In this document: in pieces, positions 6,926 through 15,685 of the stretch
Numbering within the stretch: position 1 is the stretch's first letter
Layout of the letters: each line of letters starts with the position of its first letter
Program-made: the position numbers and the translations under genes
NCBI RefSeq assembly: GCF_001610875.1
Contig: NZ_CP011272.1
Span: 3,639,988 to 3,703,987 of the forward strand
Direction: 5' to 3'
DNA from: Pirellula sp. SH-Sr6A
GTDB taxonomy: Bacteria; Planctomycetota; Planctomycetia; Pirellulales; Pirellulaceae
Length of the DNA stretch: 64,000 nucleotides
The notes under the pieces: generated by a model
The model's database searches: none
What the model was told of the DNA's origin: nothing
Seen by the model: only the letters and a program-made list of their open reading frames with translations

Positions 6926-9610
6926 TCAAGGGATGTAACGGAACTCCGCAGAGCCAAAGAGGGCTTGGCAAAGTTGGCTTAGTGCCTGAAAGGATCGAAC
7001 GTCGGACGGTTGGTCCCCTTCGCCTTGCACAGCACTACGATAGAACGCCAATGCCGCGTTCCTTTCTCCTTCATTTGCTTTTCGACCGTATACTTCCAGG
7101 AAGGCTTGCTCGATCCGAGTAATCGGATTGCTTTGGGACTGCATCAAAACGCGAGCGAGTGCATCGCTTTGTTCGAGTATGAAGGGACTGTTCATCAAAT
7201 AGAGAGCTTGTTCGGGCGTATTGGATGATTCTCGCTCTCCCACGATCAAGCTCGGTTCAGCGAAATCGAATAGATCCAATGCACGAGGGAGGCTGTTTCG
7301 TGCGATCGGTAAGTAAATGCTGCGGTAATACGTCGGTGCATCAAATGGTTGCGAATTATTACGAATGCCAAAGAGGGGGCGGAGCAGACTTCCGATCGCC
7401 TCGGGGGAGTCCGACAGGATTGCGCGAAGTGCCTCCGGTGGAATCATGGCGGGGCCGTTGGGTCCGAGTATGGTTTGCCCCCATGTTGCGATGATCGATC
7501 CTCGCGGCCGGCGCGGATCCAACTGTCGGCTAATTGCAAGAATGGAGTCTCGAAGGGCTTCCGCATCGAGTCTACGTGGATTGGCTCTGGCAACATAAAG
7601 GTTGTTAGGATCGGCTTCCAGATGCGTAGGGTCGTATTGCGATGACAGACGATAGACTCGCGAATTGGCAATGGTGCGAATCACATGTTGGATCGACCAA
7701 TTGTGATCCATGAATTCAACGGCCAAGTAATCGAGTAACTCGGGATGGCTCGGAGGAGGGCCTGACAATCCAAAATTATCGGTTTCTCGCACCAAGGCTT
7801 TTCCGATCAGATGCTGCCAAATGCGATTGACCATGACGCGGGCAGTCAGCGGATTTTCGCGGGAGGTGAGCCACTGCGCGAATTCCAGTCGCCCCGACGT
7901 TTTGTGGGAGAGGGACGCTGGCTGTGGGGAGAGAACCGAGACGAATCCTCGAGGTACCTCCTGAGCGGGTTTGTCGATTTCTCCTCGGGCTAACAGTCTG
8001 GCATTGCTGATGCGTTCGGAGTCTTGGACTCCCATGGCGAGCGTCAGGGGTTTGCCGTTGGAGTCGTACGAAAGGATTTGTTGGTTGAGTTGCGAGACGG
8101 CTTGGTCCAGGATCGCGGCGTTGAGGAATCGATTGCGAGGATTAGTCGGTGCATTAGGTTGTCGTTGTGCTCTTCGAGCCTCGACAAGGTCTATTTCGAG
8201 TTGCGATAGCTGCTCCTTCATCTTGGCCAGTTCGCTGGAGGCGATTGGTTTGGCATCGGGTCCCAGATCGTCGATCGGCAGCTCGATGAGACGGCTAGGT
8301 TGGCGATTCCGAAGACTTCGGGAACCTCCAAAGCATGTCTCCGTGCTTTGAAAGAGTCCGGCGAGGGCGTAATAGTCTTCCTGTGTGATCGGATCGAATT
8401 TGTGATCATGGCATCGCGCGCATGCGACAGAGACACCGAGGATGACACGCGTCGTCGCATCGATTTGCTCGTCGACTAGATCCGCTTTGAATTGGCGTGG
8501 GTTTTGTTCCGACAGGGACTTCGGACCGATAGCCAAGAAGCCGGTTGCGATGAGATTTTCCGCCCAGACTTCGTCGGTCGGTGCGGGGAGGAGATCCCCT
8601 GCCACTTGTTGGCGAACGAAGTGGTCATACGGTTTGTCTTGCTGGAACGAATCGATAACAAAATCTCGATATCTCCATGCGTATGGAAAGGTCGCATCGA
8701 CCTCTTTTCCGGTTGACTCGGCATAGCGAGCCACATCGAGCCAATGGCGTCCCCATCGTTCGCCGAACTCGGGTTTCGCGAGAAGTGCATCCACGGTCTT
8801 CGAAACGGCATCATCGGGAGACTTTTCATACGCCATTTCGAAAGCTTGAACAGCCGATGCGTCGGGAAGGAATCCAATCAAGTCGACGTAGAGGCGGCGA
8901 ACGAGGGTGTTCGCCGAAGTGTCCATGGCCGGTTTGAGATCGTGTTTGTCCCAAGTTGCAGCAATGAATCGATCGACGTCGCTTTTCGGCCATTCTTGAA
9001 GGTTGGGAGTAGGTACCGGCGGTTTGGTTGGTTTTTGGAACGACCAGAACGATCTTCCCTTTTCGATGTCCTCCGCCGTGACTTGCGACTGAATCTTCAC
9101 CCCGGTTTGAATGCGAGGGTCGGGGGCTCCCATTTCGATCCAAGTCTTGAAGTCTTCGATAATGTTTGCGGAGAGTTTCGCATTGGGGGGCATGCGCATA
9201 CCGCGGTGGTTGATTGCATCCCAGAGGACGCTTTCGTCGAGATGATGTGGAACGATGGCGGGGCCGGATTCCCCACCGGCTAGGATCGCGTCTCGGTGAT
9301 CCAACGAGAGCCCTCCGCGAATCGCTTGACCATCGCTCGAATGGCATCGGTAGCAGTGTTCGATCAATACTGGTCGAATCTTGGATTCGAAGAATGAAAT
9401 CGCTTCTGGGGAAAGCGATTCCATCGAAGTTTCGGGAGGTGCCTCCGTGTTTTGGCCCCAAGTCGTATCGCTCAGCGATACCGATCCAATCGACGCAAGA
9501 AAGGCAATCGATAGAGTGGCGAGCGACGGTCTGGCAAAAGTAACCGTCGCTCGTGGGAAAGAGAAGGGCTGTATCATCGAAAGCATTCTCCGGTGCAATG
9601 GGTCGTTCAA
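6926..9610 (-). CDS. PSCyt1-DUF1549-DUF1553 (PSD1) planctomycete cytochrome
   Basis: An 894-residue exported protein. A signal segment lies at about residues 30-52. Next comes the planctomycete cytochrome-c domain with a CX2CH haem motif CYRCH (86-90). The DUF1549 domain follows, including LYVDLIGFLPDASAVQAF and RWGRHWLDVARYAES, and a second CX2CH motif CARCHDH near residue 400. DUF1553 makes up the C-terminal half (RVMVNRIWQHLIGKALV, ANPRRLDAEALRDSI). It sits between an EF-hand gene (12 bp upstream) and DUF1501, which suggests one transcript. The family is probably a periplasmic haem-containing system; electron donor and substrate are not known. Confidence 0.93.
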   Translation of the reverse strand: MNDPLHRRMLSMIQPFSFPRATVTFARPSLATLSIAFLASIGSVSLSDTTWGQNTEAPPETSMESLSPEAISFFESKIRPVLIEHCYRCHSSDGQAIRGGLSLDHRDAILAGGESGPAIVPHHLDESVLWDAINHRGMRMPPNAKLSANIIEDFKTWIEMGAPDPRIQTGVKIQSQVTAEDIEKGRSFWSFQKPTKPPVPTPNLQEWPKSDVDRFIAATWDKHDLKPAMDTSANTLVRRLYVDLIGFLPDASAVQAFEMAYEKSPDDAVSKTVDALLAKPEFGERWGRHWLDVARYAESTGKEVDATFPYAWRYRDFVIDSFQQDKPYDHFVRQQVAGDLLPAPTDEVWAENLIATGFLAIGPKSLSEQNPRQFKADLVDEQIDATTRVILGVSVACARCHDHKFDPITQEDYYALAGLFQSTETCFGGSRSLRNRQPSRLIELPIDDLGPDAKPIASSELAKMKEQLSQLEIDLVEARRAQRQPNAPTNPRNRFLNAAILDQAVSQLNQQILSYDSNGKPLTLAMGVQDSERISNARLLARGEIDKPAQEVPRGFVSVLSPQPASLSHKTSGRLEFAQWLTSRENPLTARVMVNRIWQHLIGKALVRETDNFGLSGPPPSHPELLDYLAVEFMDHNWSIQHVIRTIANSRVYRLSSQYDPTHLEADPNNLYVARANPRRLDAEALRDSILAISRQLDPRRPRGSIIATWGQTILGPNGPAMIPPEALRAILSDSPEAIGSLLRPLFGIRNNSQPFDAPTYYRSIYLPIARNSLPRALDLFDFAEPSLIVGERESSNTPEQALYLMNSPFILEQSDALARVLMQSQSNPITRIEQAFLEVYGRKANEGERNAALAFYRSAVQGEGDQPSDVRSFQALSQLCQALFGSAEFRYIP

Positions 9611-9622
9611 ACGCTTGGGACG

Positions 9623-10516
9623 CTATGATCGGTCGTCGTCGCTAGGGCGTCGCGGGCGAACAGGACCTTCGCTCCCTCCGCGATCAGGACCGCGACCCGC
9701 ACCGGGGCCACCTATCCGATCGCGAAACATTTCCGTGGCACGTTCGACTTCATCGCGTGAAATGGCGCCATCTCCGTTTTGATCGATCCGTTCCATTCGG
9801 TCACGCATGGGTTCGGGAATCTCATCGCCGCTCAGTTTGCCGTCATCGTTTGCATCGCGTGATTTGAACATGCGGAGCATGAGAGCGGGGCCACCTTGCG
9901 GGCCCATAGGACCTTCGCCGTCACCCTGACGTCCCATCGCATTCGCCATCGCCCTGGGATCTGGACGCATTTCATCGAGGGTTAGTTTGCCGTCGCCGTT
10001 TTTATCGAGTCGGTGGAGAGCTTTCGAAGCATTTTCGATTTCGGATGCGGAGAGTTCTCCATCGGAGTCTGCGTCCAAGGCGGCGAGGACGGGCATCATT
10101 CGCATGAACGCGCCTGCTCCCATTCCTCCAGGTCCGGGTCCGCCAGGGAACCCTGGCCCGCCTGGACCGGGTCGACCCTCGGGTGGGCGTCCAGGCCCAC
10201 GACCTTCTGGCCCACGTCCTTCTGGCCCGCGTCCTTCTGGCCCGCGTCCTTCTGGCCCGCGTCCTTCTGGCCCGCGTCCGCGACCTTCACCGGGGCCACG
10301 ACCTTCAGGTCCGCGTTCGCCGCGCCCTCGTTCTGCTTCGCCTGGTGGGGGACCGCGGCGTCGGCCTTCTTCGCGAGGACCTTCGTCTCCGGGGCGGCCT
10401 TCCGGTCGATCGCGGTTTTCACCTCGGCGGTTGGGGCGGTCGTCGTTTTCTTGAGCGAGGAGGGGTTGTGGGAGCGCCAATGCTGACAGCGCCAGGGCCC
10501 AGAGTTTGCGGTTCAT
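9623..10516 (-). CDS. Secreted EF-hand protein with Gly/Pro/Arg/Glu-rich repeat
   Basis: I choose the ATG at 10516, which gives 297 residues starting MNRKLWALALSALALP, a clean signal peptide. The longer frame to 10693 adds an unlikely 59-residue extension. After the signal come a charged low-complexity stretch with GPEGR repeats and then four EF-hand-like loops: DADSDGELSASE, DKNGDGKLTLDE, DANDDGKLSGDE and DQNGDGAISRDE. These have the D-x-D/N-x-D-G spacing for calcium binding. It is the first gene of the EF-hand / PSD1 / DUF1501 operon. A calcium-binding extracellular role for the protein is inferred. Confidence 0.88.
   Translation of the reverse strand: MNRKLWALALSALALPQPLLAQENDDRPNRRGENRDRPEGRPGDEGPREEGRRRGPPPGEAERGRGERGPEGRGPGEGRGRGPEGRGPEGRGPEGRGPEGRGPEGRGPGRPPEGRPGPGGPGFPGGPGPGGMGAGAFMRMMPVLAALDADSDGELSASEIENASKALHRLDKNGDGKLTLDEMRPDPRAMANAMGRQGDGEGPMGPQGGPALMLRMFKSRDANDDGKLSGDEIPEPMRDRMERIDQNGDGAISRDEVERATEMFRDRIGGPGAGRGPDRGGSEGPVRPRRPSDDDRS
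10197..10281. repeat. 15-bp tandem repeat encoding GPEGR
   Basis: About five to six nearly identical 15-bp units (GGCCCGCGTCCTTCT on the plus strand) lie within the EF-hand gene and encode GPEGR repeats on the minus strand. Copy number is likely to vary between strains through slippage. Confidence 0.85.
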
Positions 10517-10728
10517 GTTCCGATTCCTTAGGAGGAGAGTTTTGATTCGGGGGGTGATGGGTTGGAATACCGAATTGGCGGCTGGGCTATCCACATGCTC
10601 GAGAAAGATTTTTGGTGGAAAGTGGTACGATAGGGGAATCAGCCGTAATTTTGGATTCAAGCGGTGCATGGATCTTAGTTTCGGGTTGAACAACCGAACC
10701 GCAAATCAGTGATCAATCGACAGAACCT
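10517..10728. other. Divergent intergenic region, 212 bp
   Basis: It separates the minus-strand EF-hand operon from the plus-strand sigma factor gene and must hold promoters for both. On the minus strand AAGGA precedes the EF-hand ATG by about 9 bases. I see no convincing consensus promoter hexamers. Confidence 0.5.
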
Positions 10729-11406
10729 ATGGATGCTTTCCCTCCCGAACCGATCCCGAGCTCCCAATGCGACGGGAATTCCCAAGATACATCGCCATGC
10801 GATGTGGAACGCGTTCGCCTTCGCAAAGGGGGGGGTGAGGCGTTGGTGCAATTGTGGGGGGAGCAAGTTTCGAAGCTGGAACGGATTGTCCAGTTTCGAA
10901 TGGATCCCAACGTACGAGCTAGGATCGATCCCGCAGACGTTTTACAGGAAGCGTTCTTGCAAGTTTCGAAGCGAATCGACGAATACATCGAGGGAGTTCC
11001 TGTTTCGTGGTTTGTTTGGCTGAGGCAGAAGACTTTGCAAACGATGATCGATATGCAGCGAGCGCATTTCAGTGACAAGCGGGATGTACATCGGGAGGTG
11101 ATGCGGCCATCTCAGCCCCACGGGCAGACCAGCAGTTTATCGATCGCTCGCGTTTTGATGGACGATTGCACATCCCCCAGTGTTGCGGCGTCACGTCATG
11201 AGGAGTTCGAACAGCTGCGTCGAGCGCTCGATTCCATGAACGAAACCGACCGAGAGGTGCTGGCGATGCGGCACTTTGAACAACTCAACAATCAGGAGGT
11301 CGCCGAGATGTTGGGGCTTTCCTCGACCGCCGCGAGCAATCGCTATGTCCGTGCGATGGTGAAGCTGGGTGAGATCATGAAATCTATATCGAAGCAGTCA
11401 CCATGA
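10729..11406 (+). CDS. ECF-type RNA polymerase sigma factor
   Basis: A 225-residue sigma-70 family protein. The region-2 segment DPADVLQEAFLQVSKRIDEY is followed by a linker. A region-4 helix-turn-helix occupies the C-terminus (NETDREVLAMRHFEQLNNQE, then VAEMLGLSSTAASNRYVRAM). It belongs to the planctomycete ECF type found next to Ser/Thr kinases. The stop overlaps the start of the kinase gene (ATGA, 11403-11406), so the two are translationally coupled. This suggests the kinase controls the sigma factor, as anti-sigma factors usually sit directly downstream of their partners. The start is ATG without a clear Shine-Dalgarno sequence. Confidence 0.92.
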   Translation: MDAFPPEPIPSSQCDGNSQDTSPCDVERVRLRKGGGEALVQLWGEQVSKLERIVQFRMDPNVRARIDPADVLQEAFLQVSKRIDEYIEGVPVSWFVWLRQKTLQTMIDMQRAHFSDKRDVHREVMRPSQPHGQTSSLSIARVLMDDCTSPSVAASRHEEFEQLRRALDSMNETDREVLAMRHFEQLNNQEVAEMLGLSSTAASNRYVRAMVKLGEIMKSISKQSP

Positions 11407-14400
11407 ACGATCCATCTGCGTTCGATAGCGATACCACCCGCCACCCCGTCGACGTTTTAGCGGAGGAATTCGCAGACCGACTTCGCAATGGGGAGCACCC
11501 CTCGATCGATGAGTATGTGACGCGATTCCCGCAATATGCAGAGGTCTTGCGCAGTGTGCTGGAGCCGATCGAAGCCGTCGAAAGGGTTTCATCCCTGCAC
11601 GCAGCTCAGCAAGCGATGCAGTCGATGAGACCGCCCAAGCAATTGGGGGACTTTCGAATTGTTCGGGAGCTGGGTCGAGGGGGGATGGGGATTGTCTACG
11701 AGGCTGTGCAGCGTTCGCTCAATCGACGAGTCGCATTGAAGGTGATCAACGCGATGATCTCCGACACCGAGCAGAATCGTAACCGGTTTCAACGCGAAGC
11801 GGAGTCGGTCGCGGGTTTGCACCATACGAATATTGTTCAAGTTTATGGGAGCGGGCAGGACCAAGGTGTCCACTACTATGCAATGCAACTGATCGACGGT
11901 GTTCCGCTCGACCAATTGATCGATTGTCTCGTTCATCGCTCTCCCAATTCGGGCTACCTCGATTCGCATCGATTCACAACGGCACACGCGGTTAGGATGC
12001 TGCTCTCCTCCTCTCGCCATCGCGGGTCGCACCCGATCTCGAGCAGTGCGGAACCGAAAGATCCGACGTTAGGTACCGATGGTACGCTACCAATCGGCGT
12101 AGAGGCTACCGAACCGATTCGTGCACCCGAGAGCACGGCATCTCCCAAGGAAATGGACTCTACTCTCTCTCGAGAATATTTTCGCAATGTTGCACGCTTG
12201 GTCGGTGACGTTGCCAACGCCTTGGACTACGCACACCGTCAAAAAGTGTTGCATCGGGATATCAAGCCCGCCAATTTGATTCTCGATCGCGATGGTATTG
12301 TTTGGATCACCGATTTTGGGTTGGCACGGAGGGTGGATACCGACATCGCGACGCGAACGGGGGAATTGCTTGGGACGCTTCGATACATGGCCCCAGAACA
12401 AATCGCAGGGAAGGGGGATCATCGAATCGACATCTACAGTCTTGGGCTCTGTCTCTTTGAGTTGCTCGCTCTTCGCCCCGCTTTCGAATCTCCCAAGCAG
12501 CGATTGTTAGATCCGAAGGTCTATTCGACGCTTCCCAGCCTAAGAGCCATCAACCCGAGCATCCCTCGAGACCTGGAGACGATCGCATTGAAAGCGTGCG
12601 CGTTGGAACCGAAGGATCGCTATGCTTCCGCCAGCGCGTTGGAAGTCGACTTGAGACGGTTCCTGGAGGATCGTCCTATTCTGGCCCGCAAAGCGACGCG
12701 ATGGGAAAGTTTGGTTCGGTGGAGCCGGCGCAATCCGGCAATCGCCTCGTTGCTCGCACTGTCTGCCAGTATGTTGCTGGCGATCGCGGGAATTCTGGCT
12801 TATACCAACCACGTCCAGCAACAGTCGTTGGAACAAATCCGTGAACTGTACGAGGAGGCAGGCGACACGCTGCGGGAAAAAACGCAAGCCCTCGAGAATG
12901 AGCAGCGAGAAAAAGCTCGGGCCGAAGGCAATTTGCAGCTCGCCATGCAAGCGTTCGATCAGATCATCGCCAACATTTCGGCTCGTGGAAGCACGATTGC
13001 ATCGGATATCGAATCGGAAAACGATGATTCCTTTGAGGTGAGCGAGGCTGCCCTAAGCCAAGCCGATGTGATGCTACTGGAGTCGCTTCTTGGTTACTTT
13101 GAGAAGCTGAGTCAGCAGAACGCCAAAGATCTTCGCTTGGAAACAGCTTCAGCTCGCAAGCGAGTGGGGGATCTACAATTCCGACTGGGAAAACTCCCGG
13201 AGGCAGAGCAGTCCTATCAACAGGCACTGACCGAATTTCAGGCATTGATGAAGCAAGCCGATGCACCGAATGACGGCCCCGAACTGCCATTGTTTGAGGC
13301 GATTCATTCCCAAGCGGAAGTGTTTCACTCTTTGATGCTCACCACCGCGATGCAACGCAGAATGGTTCCCGCATTGCAGTATTTTGACCAAGCGAGAACG
13401 ATGCTAGAGTCCAACGCCGAGTACGCAGCATCGCCGGCCGGACGATTCGATTTGGCTAGGCTCCTAAATAGTGTGGGAACGCTCGCGTCGCGAGCACCGA
13501 TGCAGGGGAGGGGGCGCATGTTTGGGCCGCTGGGAGGAGGACCTCCCGGTTTTCGTCCACCCAATGGTGAAGGACCTCCACCCGGTCCTATGGGGGAATT
13601 GCGTCAGCGCAAAGAAAGTGAATTGAATCGCGAAGCCCTGCGACTTCTGGAAGGGCTGGTTCAGGAGGATGCTGGGAACACCTCCTACCGATTGGCGCTC
13701 GCGCATGCGTTGCGAGACGAAGTCCGAATCGAACGCCAACGCGGGGATCGCGCGGCAGCGGAAAGTGCGCTCGAGCAATCGATCGCTCTTTTAGAAACCC
13801 TGGTCAAGGATTATCCCAACTCCAACAAGTATCTTTATGAGTTGGCGGAGACGCTGGTGCTCGTCGGGCCATTCCGTTCTATGGAATCCTCGCCCTTGCC
13901 TCGCGCGCTGGAAATCAGTGAGAAGTTGATCAGCGAGAATCCAGCCAACCCCGCCTATTTGTCTTTGAAGGCCATGACGCTGGTTCGTCTGAGCGACGCG
14001 GTTCGTCCTCCTCCGCTTGGAATGGGACGCAATAAGCGGGGGCAAGAGTTGTTGGAGCAGGCTCTCGCCATCCAACAGAGCTTGGTCGATCGTTACAGCG
14101 ATGTACCGATCTATGTCGGCAATTTGGTCGATATTCTCATTCGATTGTCCGACTTGGAAGCGAGCGCTGAGAAATCCAAAGAATATCGCGATCGAGCCGT
14201 CGATTTGGTTCGCACGCGAGATCCAAGAATGGGACCTCGCGAAATCCAGCAATGGGTCGATCGAACGCGCGAGCGCCGTCAGAACATGGAGATGCGCCCG
14301 AGACCTGGGTCGGGACCGGGCCCCGGACCTGGGTCGGGACCTAGGCCTTTGGCTGGGACTGAACCGGTGCCTGAACTGGTGCCTGAACTGGTGCCTGAAC

Positions 14401-14486
14401 TGGTGCCTGAACTGGTGCCTGAACTGGGGCCTGAACTGGGGCCTGAACTGGGGCCTGGACCGGAGCCCCCTCCGCCTCGCTATTGA
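11403..14486 (+). CDS. Transmembrane Ser/Thr protein kinase with coiled coil and TPR-like repeats
   Basis: A 1027-residue kinase. Residues 1-70 resemble the N-terminal segment seen before planctomycete kinases (NGEHPSIDEYVTRFPQY). The kinase domain spans about 83-425: glycine loop GRGGMGIVYE (91-100), Lys113, catalytic HRDIKPANL (284-292), DFG (304-306) and GTLRYMAPEQ. An insertion of ~65 polar residues precedes the catalytic loop. One transmembrane helix lies at about 446-466, then a coiled coil and TPR-like helices reaching outside the membrane. The tail is low-complexity Gly/Pro followed by a PELV repeat. It overlaps the sigma gene by 4 bp and xerC, on the opposite strand, by 7 bp. Confidence 0.93.
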   Translation: MNDPSAFDSDTTRHPVDVLAEEFADRLRNGEHPSIDEYVTRFPQYAEVLRSVLEPIEAVERVSSLHAAQQAMQSMRPPKQLGDFRIVRELGRGGMGIVYEAVQRSLNRRVALKVINAMISDTEQNRNRFQREAESVAGLHHTNIVQVYGSGQDQGVHYYAMQLIDGVPLDQLIDCLVHRSPNSGYLDSHRFTTAHAVRMLLSSSRHRGSHPISSSAEPKDPTLGTDGTLPIGVEATEPIRAPESTASPKEMDSTLSREYFRNVARLVGDVANALDYAHRQKVLHRDIKPANLILDRDGIVWITDFGLARRVDTDIATRTGELLGTLRYMAPEQIAGKGDHRIDIYSLGLCLFELLALRPAFESPKQRLLDPKVYSTLPSLRAINPSIPRDLETIALKACALEPKDRYASASALEVDLRRFLEDRPILARKATRWESLVRWSRRNPAIASLLALSASMLLAIAGILAYTNHVQQQSLEQIRELYEEAGDTLREKTQALENEQREKARAEGNLQLAMQAFDQIIANISARGSTIASDIESENDDSFEVSEAALSQADVMLLESLLGYFEKLSQQNAKDLRLETASARKRVGDLQFRLGKLPEAEQSYQQALTEFQALMKQADAPNDGPELPLFEAIHSQAEVFHSLMLTTAMQRRMVPALQYFDQARTMLESNAEYAASPAGRFDLARLLNSVGTLASRAPMQGRGRMFGPLGGGPPGFRPPNGEGPPPGPMGELRQRKESELNREALRLLEGLVQEDAGNTSYRLALAHALRDEVRIERQRGDRAAAESALEQSIALLETLVKDYPNSNKYLYELAETLVLVGPFRSMESSPLPRALEISEKLISENPANPAYLSLKAMTLVRLSDAVRPPPLGMGRNKRGQELLEQALAIQQSLVDRYSDVPIYVGNLVDILIRLSDLEASAEKSKEYRDRAVDLVRTRDPRMGPREIQQWVDRTRERRQNMEMRPRPGSGPGPGPGSGPRPLAGTEPVPELVPELVPELVPELVPELGPELGPELGPGPEPPPPRY
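14366..14461. repeat. 12-bp tandem repeat, eight units, at the 3' end of the kinase gene
   Basis: Five units of GGTGCCTGAACT run from 14366 to 14425, then two of GGGGCCTGAACT and a final variant GGGGCCTGGACC. They encode VPEL and GPEL repeats at the extreme C-terminus. The array is in frame (multiples of 4 residues), so length changes would not disrupt the gene. Confidence 0.95.
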
Positions 14487-15388
14487 GCTTTCTTGGCGCG
14501 TGGGTGAGCCTTCAAGTAGGCTTGCCGGATGCTCGAGGTGCTGACGTGCGTGTAGATTTGAGTGGTGCCTAAGCTCTTGTGGCCAAGCATTTCCTGAACG
14601 CTGCGAATATCGGCCCCTCGATCGAGCAAATGGGTGGCGAAACTGTGGCGAAGGGTGTGAGGGGTGGTGCGAGTATCGAGCCCGCATTCCGTGATGTACT
14701 TTTCAAGCATTCTCGCAACGCTGCGGGTGGTGAGACGATTCCCGAATTTGTTGACGAAGGTCGCTTTCTCTTTTCCCTCTTCCTCCGTTTTGGATCGCTG
14801 GCGGACGGAAAAATACTCTTTCAATGCTCTGGCCGCGAATTTACCGATGGCTCCAAAGCGTTCTTTCCGACCTTTTCCACGCACACGGACAACTCCCTCT
14901 TCGAAATCGATATCGCGATCGTTCATCCCGACCACTTCGCTGACCCGGAGACCGGCGCTGTACATGACTTCGAGAATAGCTCGGTCCCGTCTCCCCATCG
15001 CATCGGTGGCGCTGGGGGCGTTCAGAAGTTGCTCGATCTCTTCGCCGGTGAGGAAATGAGGCAGTTTCCTTTGTCCCCTTGGATTGCGGAGGGGTTGGGC
15101 GGGATTGCTCTCCGCAAAGCCCTGCCGCATCGCAAATTTGTAAAAGCTGCGCAGCGATGCTAGCTTTCGAGCGATGCTCGTTTTGGCGTAACCTGCATCG
15201 TGCAAGGCGGATACATAGCCTCGGAGATCCACCGGTGTTACATCCGAGGGCTTGAGCTTTTTGGAGCCGTCGTCGGAGAGAAAGTCGGCCATGTCGATCA
15301 AATCTTCGCGGTACGATTTGATGGTCAGATCGGAGGCGTTGCGTTCCACGTCGAGGAAGCGAAGGAATTGTGCGATCTCTACGTGCAT
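14480..15388 (-). CDS. xerC: Tyrosine site-specific recombinase XerC/XerD
   Basis: A 302-residue recombinase of normal length for the XerC/D family, which resolves chromosome dimers at dif sites together with FtsK. The N-terminal SAM-like core-binding domain occupies residues 1-85. All catalytic residues are visible: Arg148 (SAGLRVSE), Lys172 (RGKGRKER), His244 and Arg247 (HTLRHSFATHLL), His270 (MLGHKSLGTTQIYTH) and the nucleophile Tyr279. I cannot tell XerC from XerD with certainty. It is convergent with the kinase gene and overlaps it by 7 bp. No integron or phage gene is adjacent, so a housekeeping role is likely. Confidence 0.9.
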   Translation of the reverse strand: MHVEIAQFLRFLDVERNASDLTIKSYREDLIDMADFLSDDGSKKLKPSDVTPVDLRGYVSALHDAGYAKTSIARKLASLRSFYKFAMRQGFAESNPAQPLRNPRGQRKLPHFLTGEEIEQLLNAPSATDAMGRRDRAILEVMYSAGLRVSEVVGMNDRDIDFEEGVVRVRGKGRKERFGAIGKFAARALKEYFSVRQRSKTEEEGKEKATFVNKFGNRLTTRSVARMLEKYITECGLDTRTTPHTLRHSFATHLLDRGADIRSVQEMLGHKSLGTTQIYTHVSTSSIRQAYLKAHPRAKKAQ

Positions 15389-15685
15389 CGACGATTTCTC
15401 TTTCGGGTGCTATCGACTGATTGATCAGCCGTAGTCGCGCGAGCGACCGGTTGCCGAGTTCTTCCATCTACCTCGTAACTGTAGCACATTCAGGAGGACA
15501 TGCTAAACCAGGCTTGGCGATTCCCTAGCGGTGTTCGACCTTTTGCTATCAAAGTGATTGAGTACGGGATGGTTTGGCAAACTGTAGCCATTATTTCCAT
15601 TTTTATGTTTGGATAGTTTCGTCGCTCGGCGCCGATACTCTCTGTGAAGGCATCGGATTCTGGTACTCGTAACGATGGCAAAAAT
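15389..15685. other. Divergent intergenic region, about 297 bp
   Basis: It lies between xerC (minus) and the large secreted orphan (plus). Apart from one possible 38-codon frame (15500-15616) I see no gene. A long antisense frame overlapping its right half is a shadow of the downstream gene. Confidence 0.5.
15500..15616 (+). CDS. Possible 38-residue small membrane protein (uncertain)
   Basis: An ATG frame directly after AGGAGG (15492-15497) encodes 38 residues. It begins MLNQAWRFPSG and ends in a hydrophobic stretch VWQTVAIISIFMFG that could form a short membrane helix. The spacing between AGGAGG and ATG is only two bases, shorter than usual, which weakens the case. It could be a leader peptide for the following gene or simply chance. 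Confidence 0.2.
   Translation: MLNQAWRFPSGVRPFAIKVIEYGMVWQTVAIISIFMFG

Noticed and set aside
13791-14687. 298-codon antisense frame over the kinase gene
   Set aside because: Shadow of the kinase and xerC genes; Arg/His/Gln-rich composition from the repeat region.
14480-15388. Integrase marking a mobile island
   Set aside because: Length and motifs fit housekeeping XerC/D, and no attachment site, tRNA or phage gene is adjacent.
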